A stretch of 64,000 nt of DNA, taken from the NCBI GenBank assembly GCA_011033025.1, contig WFMF01000003.1, positions 310,001-374,000 of the forward strand. Direction: 5' to 3'. A program made the position numbers and the translations under genes. Source of the DNA: Beroe forskalii. Taxonomy: Eukaryota; Ctenophora; Nuda; Beroida; Beroidae. The notes under the pieces are model-generated. The model was not told the DNA's origin. It made no database searches and was given only the letters and a program-made list of their open reading frames with translations. Shown piece after piece: positions 42,816 through 55,502 of the stretch; within the stretch, counting starts at the first letter, position 1; each line of letters opens with the position of its first letter.

Positions 42816-43400
42816 GAAGAAAATACTATGCACGTAGGGCGCGGCGCCATTTTCCTGGATGGTCGTTTTGACGGTTCAAATCGATCAGTCAAAAAGACCA
42901 ACTGTTGGTGAGAAATAGGGCCCTGGTTTAGCGCTTGCCGCGCCGCGCACTCTGTGCGCGAAACCAGGGTCCTGGTTAGGGCAAGCGCACGGAGTGCGCG
43001 GCAAGCGTTTCGCGACGCCCCTGGTTAGGGGAACTCGAGAGGGTCTGTCAACGTCAAACAAAGACAGCGCTGTTGGATAAGCACGCGCGGCTCATCGCGC
43101 TCTCACGAGCGCGAGGGACTATTATAACTAAGTTCAATGATACTTTTGCAGTGTTTTTCTTCATCAGACGTTCTCTGGCCCAGCCGATGGCAAAAACCAC
43201 GGTATAGGTAAAACCACGTAAAAATCAGTTTTCTATACCCTCCGTCGCGCGCATGCTTTTTATGTGGATGTCCAGGGGTGTTATGTCAAAAGACCCCTCG
43301 GAGTTCCCCTAAGCAGGGGCTTGCCGCGCACTAGCCGTGCGCGTAACCAGGGTCCTGGTAAGGGCAACCCTCGGAGCAGCAAGTAACGCCGCGCTTACCA
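42816..43400. repeat. GC-rich inverted words ccctggtt / gcgcttgccgcg
   Basis: CCCTGGTTT (42921-42929) pairs with AAACCAGGG (42961-42969), enclosing a gcgcac/gtgcgc stem. The word gcttgccgcg at about 42932 is inverted at about 42998 as cgcggcaagc and returns near 43320. The phrase ccagggtcctggt recurs at 42964 and 43346. Another degenerate foldback-like block, CpG-rich, without identifiable ends. Confidence 0.6.
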
Positions 43401-46324
43401 CTTGTTATGTATCCCTGTTTGTTCGCGCTCGCAAAATAAGGCTCCGTAACATAGAGTAAACGCCGCGCGCACAATTCAAAATTTAAATATTTGTTATTTT
43501 TTGGCATCATCCAAAAGAATATGCAACCGATAAAACTTAACCTTTTTAACCCCCAAATTGGACTGCAATTGGTAATTTCAACAAAAATAGAAAATATAAT
43601 GATATGATTATGATATTCAACATGTTGCCAAATAGTTTTGAATTCTCAAATTTAGCTGTATTCTTAATTTTGATTCCTTTAATCTCCTTTATATTCGTAG
43701 TTTACTATAAATTGATTTTATGAAGATAACTCATTTCCCTCTTTGTAGAAGTCAAGTATTCCTTGAGGTGAATCAGACAGATCAGCCACTGATCTTCAAC
43801 TCTTCACCTTGTTGAACATTTAAATTATTCATTTTTATTCTTTAATTGTTGTTATATTTATCATTATCTAAGCTGATAATGATAGCATGTTTTTGTATTA
43901 TCCTGTTGACTATATTTTCAATGATGACAGTTAATGACAGTACCGTGTCAAGGTACATAATCAAATGATCAAGTGTTTTGAAGAATGATATAAGATGATT
44001 CGTGTTGCCCAATTGGCAAAATCCTTTATCTTATCTTATCGTACTTTATTTGCAGTCTTTTCAAACTTTTGGCTTATCTTAAATTTGCACCTTCTGCTTT
44101 GGTACATACAATAGCCCCTGCAAGTATGATTCCTATGCCCCTACATAATACTATATTATCAAGGGTTACATTTTTCATGCTAGGTTTTTAAATCAGAATT
44201 TGGCCCTGTTTTCTAATCTCATTTATCCCTACAATTAGAGGGCATGTGTTGCTAGTTTTTAGGTTTTAATGTATTTTATTTCACTATGTTATTCAAAGTA
44301 ACACATTGTATATATATGTGGAAGTAATTGATTAATTAACTTTTCCTATGCCCCAGAATATGCTATTAGTAAAATGAATGATTATTTAATAATAGAAACA
44401 ACTTTTAATCTTAATACAAACAACTTTTAAAAACTTTTTTGGCACATCACAATCAAATCATCTCACATACCTATTTATCAATATGAATAATAGGCTGCCC
44501 TTCTGTGTAAAATTTTCACCACAAGATTAAGTTTACATGCTCAAAAATACCACATGTGGATTGGCTGTGTCCGAATCAGCTAATTTTAAAACAGACTGTT
44601 TTATGAATATCTATTGCAAGCACCAGGTAGGTATACCACCATGGGTACACTATGCAGGAAGCCAGCTAAGTCAGCACAATACCCACTGCCAGCATTTGGG
44701 CCAATGGACATTCTCTGTCTATTAACTTGGACAATGACCAATCCAAATGGAAACAGCAGCTACCCTACCAATTCAGACTGACGTCCGCTTTCCTAGCGAA
44801 CAATTAAGTGGTTTTGTTCAGAGTAGTTTCATTTGTATAGATAATACTATCCATAGAAAATTCATTTATCAATCTGTTTGAAGGGGCACATCCAACCATA
44901 ATTATATGGTAAAAATTATACGGAAAATTCATTTATCAATCTGTTTGAAGGGGCACATCCAACCATAATTATATGATAGTCTGTTGATTTATCAAATGGG
45001 CACCTTAGGCAATCTAGTAAATTAAATTGAAATGAAGACAATAAATTAAATAAATCACATTGAGGTTATATAGCATTTAAAAATTAAAGATAATAAATTT
45101 AAAAATTCATACCATGGTCTACAATCTAGAACAACAAAGAAAGCCTAAAAAACTTGGCCCATGGCCAGTCGGTTACCCAAGCAGTCCATTCAAAAAGATT
45201 TTTAAAAAGCCTATTCAGTCACTATCTGTCCTAACTTAACTGCCTGAATTCTGAGACGCCTACCTGTGACCCTATGTCTAAACCACCTTCCTTTCCCGAG
45301 GAGACCTGGCTTTTTGATGCTACTTTTGATAAGAAATATCAAAATTGGTCCTAAACAAAGGAACAACTAACCACATTGATATTTTCATCCATGATCATTT
45401 TATTTTATTTGTAAGATCTCTATGTTTGTAAAAATGGCATGAATTTAATAAATTAGGTACTTGTTTTCAAATTACTTATTTGTTTTCTTGAATTGCTTTG
45501 ATATGTCTAGAATTTAACACTACTTTCCACCAAGGCATCAAAGTTTTATTCTCTTGTCATTGTTCTTGCAAATGTTCTTGTGATAATCAGCAGTAATATT
45601 TAACTTGAATTGAGTTCAATTGAATGTGATATAGGTACCTAGCTTACATAATATGTATAGTGATGTCTTTTGGAAAGCTGGTAGACACTCCATATATAGA
45701 CTTGTGCTCACAAGAAGGAGCAGGTTATATCATGGGTATAACTAGGTAGATTAATTAATTAATTAATTAATTATAGAATAGTAGAATCATTTATTAGAGT
45801 ATTATAGGTAAACAAATTTCTTCATTAGATTAGGTAGGAGTTTTTATATTGTCCAAAGTGCCAGTTAAAAAAGGCTGGTTTAATTAGAGGCCAGTTGATT
45901 AGAGGCCAGTTAAATTAGGTCAAATGAAACTTTCATGACTTGGCTCATACAGTGTTAAATTCACTTGAATGTCATTATATAAAGATATAACATGATGATG
46001 ACCTAAATCATCATATTTAGTCTGGGATTTGGGTCTATTGATGCAATTTATCCAGTGTAAATGGGTTTTATTGGTTTTTATTTGTAGCATAAAATCTTCA
46101 TTCTGGCAGTAACTAGATGTTTTTGCCCAAGGGGCAGTTATCATGGTTCAAAAATGATTCAATCTTTGTCCATAGGGCCAGTTAAATATTTCTGGTTAAG
46201 AGAAAAGCTGGTGAAATAAAGGCCAATAAGCTAGTAAGGTATTATTTTTAAGGGAGCCTGACTTTGTACTTCAACATTTCACCACTTGCAGACACTTTAT
46301 CTCTTTCTCCTGGCACCAACCATT
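43401..46324. other. Intergenic AT-rich DNA; one tandem duplication
   Basis: Nearly 3 kb without a supportable gene. It contains the duplication listed at 44856-44975, a possible solo element end at 44995, and a (TTAA)n-like run near 45751-45771. Confidence 0.5.
44856..44975 (+). repeat. 53-bp exact tandem duplication
   Basis: 44856-44908 and 44923-44975 are identical over 53 bp, 67 bp apart, with a 14-bp non-repeated joint. Confidence 0.95.
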
Positions 46325-46440
46325 ACTAACTACTAACCATTACAAACTAACCCAAACCCTTTACTCTAAACCCTAGCCCTAACCATAAACCAACTCAAAC
46401 CCTACTCAAAACCTAATCCTATCCACTACCTATAGTTGAA
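46325..46440 (+). repeat. Degenerate telomere-like CTAACC words
   Basis: Words such as aaccctagccctaaccataa and cccaaacccttta suggest a decayed (TAACCC)n tract. No perfect run of two or more hexamers is present. Confidence 0.4.
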
Positions 46441-47719
46441 ATATAATGATGTGGTAAAGTGTCCATATCCATATTTTCATTAAGACAAGTAGGTACAGTC
46501 AATACAGTATTTTAATTGAAATATATTTAAATGTAAAAATTGTTTGCACAAATTAACTTTTGAAATATCATATGTGTACCTAAGTAGATTTAAAAGCTAT
46601 GTCTATCCATGAAGATATGTTGTTTCAATCAAATGAAGATTAAGAGAATAAGAGGTAACCTTTCACTGGGTTTTGGAAATGGGCGGCTTTTTATGATGGT
46701 GGGTCTGTGCTGCTTGAGTTTGAGGAATTGAAAAGGCAACTCATCTAACAATTGTACTGAAGATTGATACAGGTAGGTACCTACTCGAAAAAATGAAGCA
46801 TAATCTAGTTGATAAATACCAACTAGATTATGATTATTATGATAATATACCCTTTTGTTGCAACAGAAGGTAATTGGCAGTGCTTGAAATTGAATATTGT
46901 TATGAATTAGTTAATCACCATTCAGTTGTAAAGTCTGTAATATTTCTTAATTCTTACTTCTGTTTTTAGAATTTTTCTTCATTTGTCACTAACACACCAG
47001 GCATCAGAACAGTCCAAGCTAGAGATTACTTGGAGCTAGAGATTCCTTGGATCAGGTAGAGTTGTCCTTATGTTGGGTCTGAAAAGGTGTAACCCAATTT
47101 TGGGCACCAATTTTGAATTGGCACCCAAAATTTGATTTGAAGAAGTCAAATGGGGGTTTATTTTTCGATCTGAATGGATTTTTTCAGTATATCTCTCCCC
47201 CACAATAGCACAGTGGTAAAACAGAGACTGAAACTGATCCCCTATGTCAATTTAGATTTAGAATGACCAACAAATCAGTTGAACGTCTGTTGAATTCATT
47301 ATATATCTTTCATATCATGGACAGCAAACAACTGCCTGGGTTCTATTTCTAAGTGTAGAAAATGATGAATAACGAAATAAAATGAATCTTGCAGCTTACC
47401 TGGCTGTTTGAATAGTCATAACTCGAGTAACTTACAGGATATACTACTCATAAAGATGAATCCTGAGTGTGTCGAAGGTCTTGACTTCAGATGCCACAAC
47501 TTCTCTCTAATCTCTGATGGAAGATAATATATTGCTATATGCTGATAAAATGCAAATTTAACAGGTAAATCAATTAGTCCTACCTAATTAGTCCTTCCTT
47601 ATTCTTTTAAAAACTAGCAGGCCCGTTGGGCCTGCAAACACACTGCTCACACGGCACTGCTGCCTGCTTCGCAGCGCAGGGGCCATGCATTACCAATCAC
47701 TCACACATTCTGGTGCCGT
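46441..47719. other. Intergenic; no gene seen
   Basis: AT-rich. Near 47205-47235 a fragment atagcacagtggtaaaac resembles a tRNA A box, but no B box follows. Confidence 0.45.
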
Positions 47720-47905
47720 TGCCGGACAAAAGCACACACATTCCTGCATAAATTTTTCCTCGTGATCATGAAAGTGGTCACGGGTTGTCAACGTGATAAA
47801 AGTGTGCGCTTTTGTCCGGTGGACGGACAAAAGCGCACACTTCACGTTTTAAACACGTGGTGTTAATCATGTGAATATCCCAAAAGTGTGCGCTTATGTC
47901 CGGCA
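47720..47905. repeat. Small foldback block of gtgtgcgcttttgtccgg
   Basis: The ends are inverted (TGCCGGACAAAAGCACACAC at 47720; gcgcttatgtccggca to 47905). At its middle, 47800-47818 and 47824-47842 form a perfect 19-bp stem with a 5-nt loop. So the same word occurs four times, as two nested inverted pairs. No target duplication seen. Confidence 0.75.
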
Positions 47906-48029
47906 GCCTCTGGTACACATGTGAGAACCGCCAGGCTGACCGGCGACCGCCCCGCTCTTTGAAGCTGTTGAAAACCATCTATGCAACTCTCAAACCATCG
48001 TTAATTCAATGGGGTTGGCAAGTTATGGG

Positions 48030-50290
48030 AGCCCATGTATCCGTTTCGGTTACACCGGCTCCCCCTATTCTAGGTATCACAAATTACAGAGTTCACCGTA
48101 CCCAGGCTTTCCCTACACATGGGATAACCTCTTATGAAAGCTCCCCTATACACCGCTCCCCCTAATCTAGGGCTCCCCCGATTGTCCGGGGCTCACCTCT
48201 ATACACGGTCTCGCCCATACCAGACTCACCCTATTGCTGGGCTTCACCATACCAGGCTCCACCGAACCTTGGGCTTCACCAATGCCTTGGGATAACCTCG
48301 ATACAGGGGCTCACCCGTACCAGGCTCACCCTTAACTTGGGCTTCGCCATACCAGGCTCCACCGAACCTCGGGCTTCACGGATGTTCTGGGATAACCCCG
48401 ATACAGGGGCTCACCCGTACCAGGCTCACCCTTATCTTGGGCTTCACCATACCAGGCTCCACCGAACCTCGGGCTTCACTGATGTTCTGGGCTCACCCTT
48501 CAACATGGGATCACCCCTACCAGGCTCACCCTTACCTTGGGCTTCACCATAACAGGCTCAACCGAACCTCGGGCTTCACTGATGTTCTGGGCTCACCCTT
48601 CAACATGGGATCACACCTACCAGGCTCACCCTTACCTTGGGCTTCACCGAACTTGGCTCCACCTTATCCTGGGCTTCACCATAACTTGGGCTCACCAAGA
48701 TACATGGGATCGCCCATACGAGGCTCACCCTTACCTTGGGCTTCACCGACCTTGGCTACACCCTGTCCCGGGCTTCACCATAGCTTGGGCTCCCCCACAC
48801 TTACATAGGCTCCCCCTACCAACTCGGGCTCACATATGATAACTCGGGCTCCCCCATACTTACTTGGGATCCACCTTCCAACTTGGGCTCCCCTATACTA
48901 ACTCGGGCTCCCCCACACCAACTTGGGCTCCCCCATACTACCTAGGGCTCCCCATACTTACTCGGGCTCCCCAGTACTAACTCGGGCTCCCCCATACCAA
49001 CTTGGGCTCCCTCTTATTAACTTGGGCTCCCCCATACTAACTCGGACTCCCCCATGCCAACTTGGGCTCCCCTTTATTAACTTGGGCTCCCCCAAACCAA
49101 CTTGGGCTCCCCCATACTAACTCGGGCTCCCCCATACTCCCATACTAACTCGGACTCCCCATACTAACTCGGGCTCCCCCATACTAACTCGGGCTCCCCA
49201 TACCAACTTGGCTCCCCCGTTCTGTTTGGGCTCCCCCATACCCAACTTGGGCTCCCCCGTGCTGTTCGGGCTCCCCCATACCAACTTGGGCTCCCCCGTG
49301 CTGTTCGGGCTCCCCCATACCAACTTGGGCTCCCCCTTATTGACTTGGGCTCCCCTATACTAACTCGGGCTCCCCCATACTCCCATACTAACTCGGGCTC
49401 CCCATACTAACTCGGGCTCCCCCATACTAACTCGGGCTCCCCCATAATAACTTGGGCTCCCCCACACTAACTCGGGCTCCCCACACTAACTTGGGCTCCC
49501 CACACTAACTTGGGCTCCCCCATACCAACTTGGGCTCTCCCATACCAACTTGGGCTCCCCCGTGCTGTTCGGGCTCCCCCATACCAACTCGGGCTCCCCA
49601 CACTAACTTGGGCTCCCCACACTAACTTGGGCTCCCCCATACCAACTTGGGCTCTCCCATACCAACTTGGGCTCCCCCGTAATGTTCGGGCTCCCCCAAA
49701 CCAAATTGGGCTCCCCCATACTAACGTGGGCTCCCCGTGCCGTTCGGGCTCCCCCATACAAATTTGGGCTCCCCCGTAATCTTCGGGCTCCCCCAAACCA
49801 AATTGGGCTCCCCCATACTAACTTGGGCTCCCCCGTGCTGTTCGGGCTCCCCATAACAACTTGGGCTCCCCCGTGCTGTTCGGGCTCCCCCATACTAACA
49901 TGGGCTCCCCCGTGCTTATTGGGCTCCCCCATACCAACCTGGGCTCCCCCATACCAACTTGGGCTCCCCCGTGCTGTTTGAGCTCCCCTATGCTAACATG
50001 GGCTCCCCCGTGCTGTTCGGGGTCCATCATACCAACTTGGGCTCCCTTGTTCTCTTCGGGCTCCCCCATACCAACTTGGGCTCCCCCGTAATGTTCGGGC
50101 TCCCCCATACCAACTCAGACTTCAACACACTGTTAGAGCTGCTGCGTACAATCTTGGGCATCCATGCACTATTAATACTCCCCATGCCTATTTTGGACTT
50201 TGGGATCTCCCTTCCTTTCAGTATAAGGGCTCTCCATTTGACTCAGGCTCTCCATCTACGAACGTCGGCTCCCCACACTATATTTCAAAT
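48030..50290 (+). repeat. Left arm: gggctcaccc / gggctcccccatac array
   Basis: The first part (48030-48800) has ~100-bp higher-order units with accaggctcc, accgaacctcgggcttcac and gatgttctgggctcaccc. The rest has 15-30 bp units: gggctcccccataccaactt, gggctcccccgtgctgttc. Long open frames on both strands are repeat artefacts. Confidence 0.93.
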
Positions 50291-50350
50291 CAGTTTTAAA
50301 TGAAAAACATTATGAATGGTACTAAATCAATGGGTTCAATTAAATTTAAA

Positions 50351-50740
50351 CAAGAATTGCGCCTGCCGGCACAATTCTTGTTTGACCATTGTTCCCGTAT
50401 GCAGGCGCTTAATTTCCCTCCCCCACGGTGCTTGATGTATCATGTAACCTTTCCATCATGATACAACACGCAGTCGTTCGCAGTAAGGGCATAAATATTG
50501 CTCCACTGCTGCGCGCGACCACCGAGAACATGCATTGGCACGTGTCATTTCTTCTAAAATTCTTGCGCGCGCGTTCGTACCTACCAAGTTGTTGTACTCA
50601 GTTCGTTGTAGATTTCGCGTCATTTTGTTGAATTAGTTTACGTTTCGCATCAGATTGTGTCACTGTTCATTTACGCGCTGTATTTTCCTGAATGTTTATG
50701 CGAAGAAGCTTCATCAAGCCTCAAATCACCTATGCACTTT
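50351..50740 (+). repeat. Dispersed caagaattgcgcctgccgg family, copy 2
   Basis: Counterpart of 38009-38305. Here the head forms a hairpin: CAAGAATTGcGCC at 50351 pairs with GGCacAATTCTTG ending at 50380. CpG-rich tail with gcgcgcgcgttcg. Confidence 0.7.
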
Positions 50741-50851
50741 GCCATCTGAGAAATTTTCTTGTCAATTAGTTATTGGCTGAGTGATCAGTGATCATCAAGG
50801 AATTGAAATTTCGTACCGTGATGTGGAATTGGGGGGATTGTAGCCCAAAAA

Positions 50852-50925
50852 AAACCAAGCCCTACCCCATTTTTCGATTCTTGGGCTAGGTTTTTTTTTG
50901 GTTTTTTTTGGTTTTTTTTGGGTTA
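50852..50925. repeat. Hairpin AAACCAAGCCC plus (TTTTTTTTGG)n
   Basis: AAACCAAGCCC at 50852 pairs with gggctaggttt at 50883. It is followed by three ttttttttgg units. The counterpart at 54166-54282 has the mirrored order, (CCAAAAAAA)n then the hairpin, so the two ends are inverted around a 3.4-kb interior. The hairpin loops (taccccatttttcgattctt against taccccaaaatcaggatctt) are in the same orientation. Confidence 0.8.
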
Positions 50926-51109
50926 CATTTTGGTTATTTCTGAGGCTTTTTCCAATGAATTTTAACTTAAAAATCTGTTGTTTTTGAACATATATTTCAC
51001 AGTCAGCGGCTCTTAAGGGTTATTTGATGGATAAAAACGGTTATTTTCACACTTTCAGAGCTTGAAGGGCTTTGGTATCACCTAGCAGTAAAATGCTCAA
51101 TATTGCCTG

Positions 51110-53200
51110 ACTAACTGGGGTCTCTTGCTGACCTACTGGCGACTCTTGCCTCAGTGACTGGTGACCATACCATGCTAGACCCAGCTTGTCACTGTTGCCT
51201 AACTCACTGGTAACTATAACCTGATCCGATGGGAACTCTCACCTCTTGCTTGAGCAAGACTTCTGGCTGAAACTCCTGGCTGACCCGCTGAGTGCTGACC
51301 CAGCTAATTGCAACTCGTGCATAATTCACTGGTAAATCTGACCTGACCAAGTAGGGCCTCTTGCTCTCTTGTCTGGCTGAATGACGAGACTTTGCCTGAC
51401 CTATTTGCTTACTTTGACGCTTAGTCTTACCCAATCCAGGTGGCGACTTGTGCCTGACCAAATTGTGACCCTGGCACAATTCGACCTCTTCCTGAATGCC
51501 TCACTGACTGGTGACTCCCCATGACCCAGCTGCCCATTGGACCACTGGTAACTCTTAACTGATGATCTCCTGGCGCCTCTCACTCGACCTATTGGCGTCT
51601 CTTACCTAATCTAATGACGATCCTACCTGACCTACTCCTAGGTTAGTCCTAGGTTAGATTGCTCGATTAGATTCCTGAATCTAATCTGACCTACTGGCGA
51701 CTTTTATCTGGCCTAGTGATGATTCTTACCTGACATACTGACGAATCTTCTCTGACATACTTGCGACTTTTACTTAATAACCTTCTTCCGACCATTGCCT
51801 GACCAATGGCCAGTGACCATAGCTTAGGTGAGACTAGACACTTACCTGTTGACGCAGCTGCTACTTCTTGCCTGACCCACTAGTGACGCTGAAATGTGTA
51901 ACTGTTAGAGCTACTGGCGTCTCCTGATACTACCAAACCTTCTGGCATCATCGGATTCTACCTGACCTACTGGTGCCTCCTGATCGTACCTGATCAACTA
52001 GGGTCTCCTGTTCAACATACCTGACCTACTGACATCTGGAGTGATCCTACCTGACCTATTGGCGTCTCCTAATCCTACCTGACCTACTGGCATCTTCTGA
52101 TCCTGCCTGACCTATTTGCATTGCAGCTCCTGATCCTACATGATCAATTGGCGTCTCCTAATCCTACCTGACCTAATGGCTTCTCCTGATCCTACCTGAC
52201 CTAACTGGTGGCGTCTCCTGATCCTTGAATCCTTCACGAACTGCTGTGTTCTGGCGTCTCCTGATCCTACCTGACCTGCTGGCATCTGGACTGATCCTGT
52301 CTGACCTATTGGTGTCCCTTGACCTACTGACATCTCCTGATCCTATCTTACCTTCTGGTGCCTGCTATGCTACCTGATTTACTGGCGTCTCCTGACCCTA
52401 CCTGACCTACAGCTGGTGTCTCCTGATCATGTCTGACCTACTGTGTAGTTTTTACTTTCGTCTCCTGATGCTACCTGACCTACTGGCATCTGGACTGGTC
52501 CTAACTTCAGACCTATTGGCATCCCCTGATCCTACCTGAGCCTCCTGATCCTACCTGACCTATCAGCGTCTCCTGATCCTACCTGATTTACTGGCGTCTT
52601 CTGATCCTACCTGACCTACTGACATCTGGACTGGTCCTAACTTCAGACTTATTGGCATCCCCTGATCCTACCTGAGCCTCCTGATTCTACCTGACCTATT
52701 GGCGTCTCCTGATCCTACCTGATTTACTGGCGTCTCCTGATCCTACCGGACTTACAGAGCTGGTGTCTCCTGATCCTACCTGATTTACTGGCGTCTTCTG
52801 ATCCTACCTGACATACTGGCATCTGGACTGGTCCTAACTTCAGACCTATTGGCATCCCCTGATACTACCTGAGCCTCCTGATACTACCTTACCTACTGGT
52901 GTCTCCTGATCCTACCTGATTTACTGGCGTCTCCTGATCCTTATTCCTACCTGACCTACAGCTGGTGTCTCCTGATCCTTCTTGACATACTGTGTACTGG
53001 CGTCTCTTGATCCTACCTGAGCCTCCTAATCCTACGTATGAACTACAAGCGTCTTCTGATCCTTCCTGACCTACTGGCGTGTCCTGATCCTACCTATACC
53101 ACTGGTGACAACACTTATCTGATGACCCAGCTGGTACTTCTTGTCTGGCCCACTGCTGACTCCTAGCTGATCAAGTATCCCACTGGTGATTCTGACCACT
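51110..53200 (+). repeat. Degenerate ~30-bp array (tcctgatcctacctgacc)
   Basis: About 60 imperfect units such as ctactggcgtctcctgatcc and tacctgacctactggcatct. A ~190-bp block (ttcagacctattggcatccc and neighbours) recurs near 52505, 52645 and 52833. The first 500 bp are most diverged (gactcttgcc, actggtgac). Not coding. Confidence 0.85.
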
Positions 53201-54165
53201 GGTGGTTCTGACTGGTGATCTTCTATTCTTCTGGCCTAATACCCTCCTACATGAACCAGAGTCTGACCAGATTCTGGGCGGTACCCTTTTCAGACTCACT
53301 TCTCCCAGTGTTAATTACCCAATTTTGACTTCACAGGACACGTTTCCACAGCAAGTCGACTGTCACAAGAAGCTGGTGGCAGAACTTACCTGTCCCTTAG
53401 CCATGTTGATGACCTTGTGGCCTCGTTGAAGATATGCTGAGCATCAATAATCAAGCCCTGCTGACAGTGCGGCTGACCTTTGTCAATCATAATTGAAGCA
53501 AGAATGCTAAATGGCTCTCAACTGGCCAACTCTCAGCTGGCCGACCTTCACCTGGTGCAGTGTTGGTCGGACTCCATCCTTTCTGTCCCTTAGTGACTCC
53601 CAGTTAACTCCTTGCAACATTTCCTAGACCCTCTGGTGGCACTGAACAGTAAACCCTGCGCACGAGAAATAGGCGGGTTGGATGACGTCATTATCATATG
53701 ATTATGTAATGAGTTGTTGACGTCACACTGCCTATTTCTCTTTCGCACCATATAGTGTGACCTCCTCATGAAACCTTCATCCTGACTCTTATCTCGCACT
53801 GAGATCCGATGAAACGCTTGGTGACTCGACTCTTTGAAGGCCCCATGTGCCTCGGGTCTTGAGTAACTCCAACGTGGTAATGAGACAATGAGTGGCTGGA
53901 GCGCTCTTGTTTAGACCAGTATGGCCTGATTTGACACCTTTCGATACTTTACTTTCCTCTCTAATCACTGTAGCACTGTTGAACCAAGGTCCCGTGCTAT
54001 TTCATGATTTTCCGTTGTACCTTATCAAAAAGCAGAATGCTATCAAAATACTAATAAAGTCCTTAAAATAGTGATTTTAGTCATCTGTAATGATTGGAAA
54101 CCATTTAGTATCAATAATACCATGTAAGTAACACAAATAACACATTGGTGTAAAATGTCCAAAAA
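53201..54165. other. Interior DNA; no gene seen
   Basis: Starts as a decay of the 30-bp array, then unique-looking sequence. A 75-codon open stretch at 53202 has no recognisable motif. Confidence 0.45.
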
Positions 54166-54282
54166 GTTCAAAAAAACAACCCAAAAAACCAAAAAAACCA
54201 AAAAAATCCAAAAAAACCAAAAAAACCAAAAAACCAAAAAAAACCAAGCCCTACCCCAAAATCAGGATCTTGGGCTTGGTTT
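54166..54282. repeat. (CCAAAAAAA)n plus hairpin AAACCAAGCCC/GGGCTTGGTTT
   Basis: Poly-(ccaaaaaa) at 54166-54240, then a perfect 11-bp stem (54241-54251 with 54272-54282) and a short t-rich tail. Mirror partner of 50852-50925. Confidence 0.85.
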
Positions 54283-54299
54283 TTTTGGTTTTTTCGAAA

Positions 54300-54639
54300 A
54301 GCAATATTCGCCCTTTACATCGACCATATTTCTCGAACTTATTTGAATTCAGTATACAGTCGAATGAATAGTTATGTAGTTTGGCACTAAACTAAGTACA
54401 GAACCAACCGCATAGCCCGAGTCGCTCTTAAGATTTTAAGACACACGAAATCTTCATCAGCCCTTTAATTTAGAATGAGTCGTAATTTAGGAGAGTTTGA
54501 GCACGTGGCACGGATGGGCCTATTCAGTCCAAAATATTCACATTTTCGACAATCGACAGCTTCAAAATTAAGAATTTTGTGATTTCGGGGGGGGGGGGAC
54601 CCCGGACGGACGGACGGACGGACGGACAGGGGAAATTTT
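54300..54639. other. Intergenic; G run and (ACGG)n
   Basis: A run of about 12 G (54587-54598) is followed by ccccggacggacggacggac. Otherwise unremarkable. Confidence 0.6.
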
Positions 54640-54830
54640 CGCGACTGATATTATAAACTTATAAAGGAGCAATCCGGGCACTTTCCAGAAATTACAGTAG
54701 TTGTATTGCAAACCTGGACCTCATATACACATATTATCCTATTTCTCACTTTTCCAAAACCACGATCTCTGCCAACCCTCCTCATTGCCTTTTTGTTTTA
54801 CAAAAAGGCCAATGGGGAGGGAAAAAATTA
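54640..54830 (+). repeat. Dispersed family, copy 2 (matches 38725-38990)
   Basis: Shares tgatattataaa, aaaggagca, cgggcacttt, aaaaccacgatctct, ccctcctcattgcctttttg and a complementary caaaaaggcaatg-type tail. It lacks the tandem insertion seen in the other copy, so it is closer to the basic unit. Confidence 0.8.
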
Positions 54831-55241
54831 GAATCAGGAATCCAAAACAATTAATTCTAAACAGTACTAGGAAATTTGAATAACATGATTATTGACCTTC
54901 AAGAGAACATTGGATAATTGATAAAATCTTTTTAAGCGTCACTTCTTGCTTAGGAAAAGCCCGCCTCTGACACCCCAGAAAACCGGTAGATTAGGAAAGG
55001 AAGGAGGTTGTCGTTCAGGCATGATTTTTGCGCTCAGGGATCAGGTTATGTACTGAGATGTTACCCCACAGGCTTGGGCAGCAGAGTTAAGGTTTGTGGC
55101 GTGCGTGCCGTGTTCACGGATCAACCCCCAAACTACTGTAGTAGCAACTGAAATACATGTGTCTGAAGTGTTTGCGTATGGTCAGGGTGTTACGGAACCA
55201 CATGTCTTGCATGGATGTCCACAAAACGTTCACTCTTGTCT
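54831..55241. other. Intergenic; no gene seen
   Basis: Unique-looking DNA downstream (minus strand) of the transposase fragment. It may include degraded transposon sequence, but I cannot support it. Confidence 0.4.
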
Positions 55242-55502
55242 TCAAGGTGCTGACGGGACATCTGATTGAGAAAGAAGCTCTGTAAACTTTAGTTTTTGAA
55301 AATTAACCAGCTGTGAACAGACAAAGAGAAGGGGTGATGCAAATGCAATGTGCTGATGAGGGATCTTCGTCAGGATCTTAAATGTCTTTAGATAATTGAT
55401 TGCCCTCTCCACGTGAACTCTGGCGTGAGCAATCTCCTTTGATCTGCGTAGCTCACTCTCAGTGAACTGTGTGTTTCGCGTCTTGAAAGATGGCAAATTG
55501 AC
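55242..55502 (-). pseudogene. DDE_4-type transposase, C-terminal fragment (Harbinger/ISL2EU-like)
   Basis: The 86 residues begin VNLPSFKTRNTQFTESELRR and contain IAHARVHVERAINYLKTFKI followed by CSQLVNFQ. The HVERAI-xx-K motif with LNIPPF-like upstream and VC-LxNxQ downstream words is diagnostic of the last part of DDE_4 nucleases. Its glutamate is the third acidic catalytic residue. The first two acidic residues are not present: the sequence runs straight into the gggctcccc array at 55503. So only the C-terminal quarter survives, ending PSAP-stop at 55242. It is the only recognisable transposase in the window. Confidence 0.8.

Noticed and set aside
47205-47235. tRNA gene
   Set aside because: An A-box-like word is present but neither B box nor stems follow.
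48337-50303. Proline- and serine-rich proteins read from the gggctcccc array
   Set aside because: Open on both strands and in several frames, repeated in the inverted arm, composed only of array words. No start context or domain.
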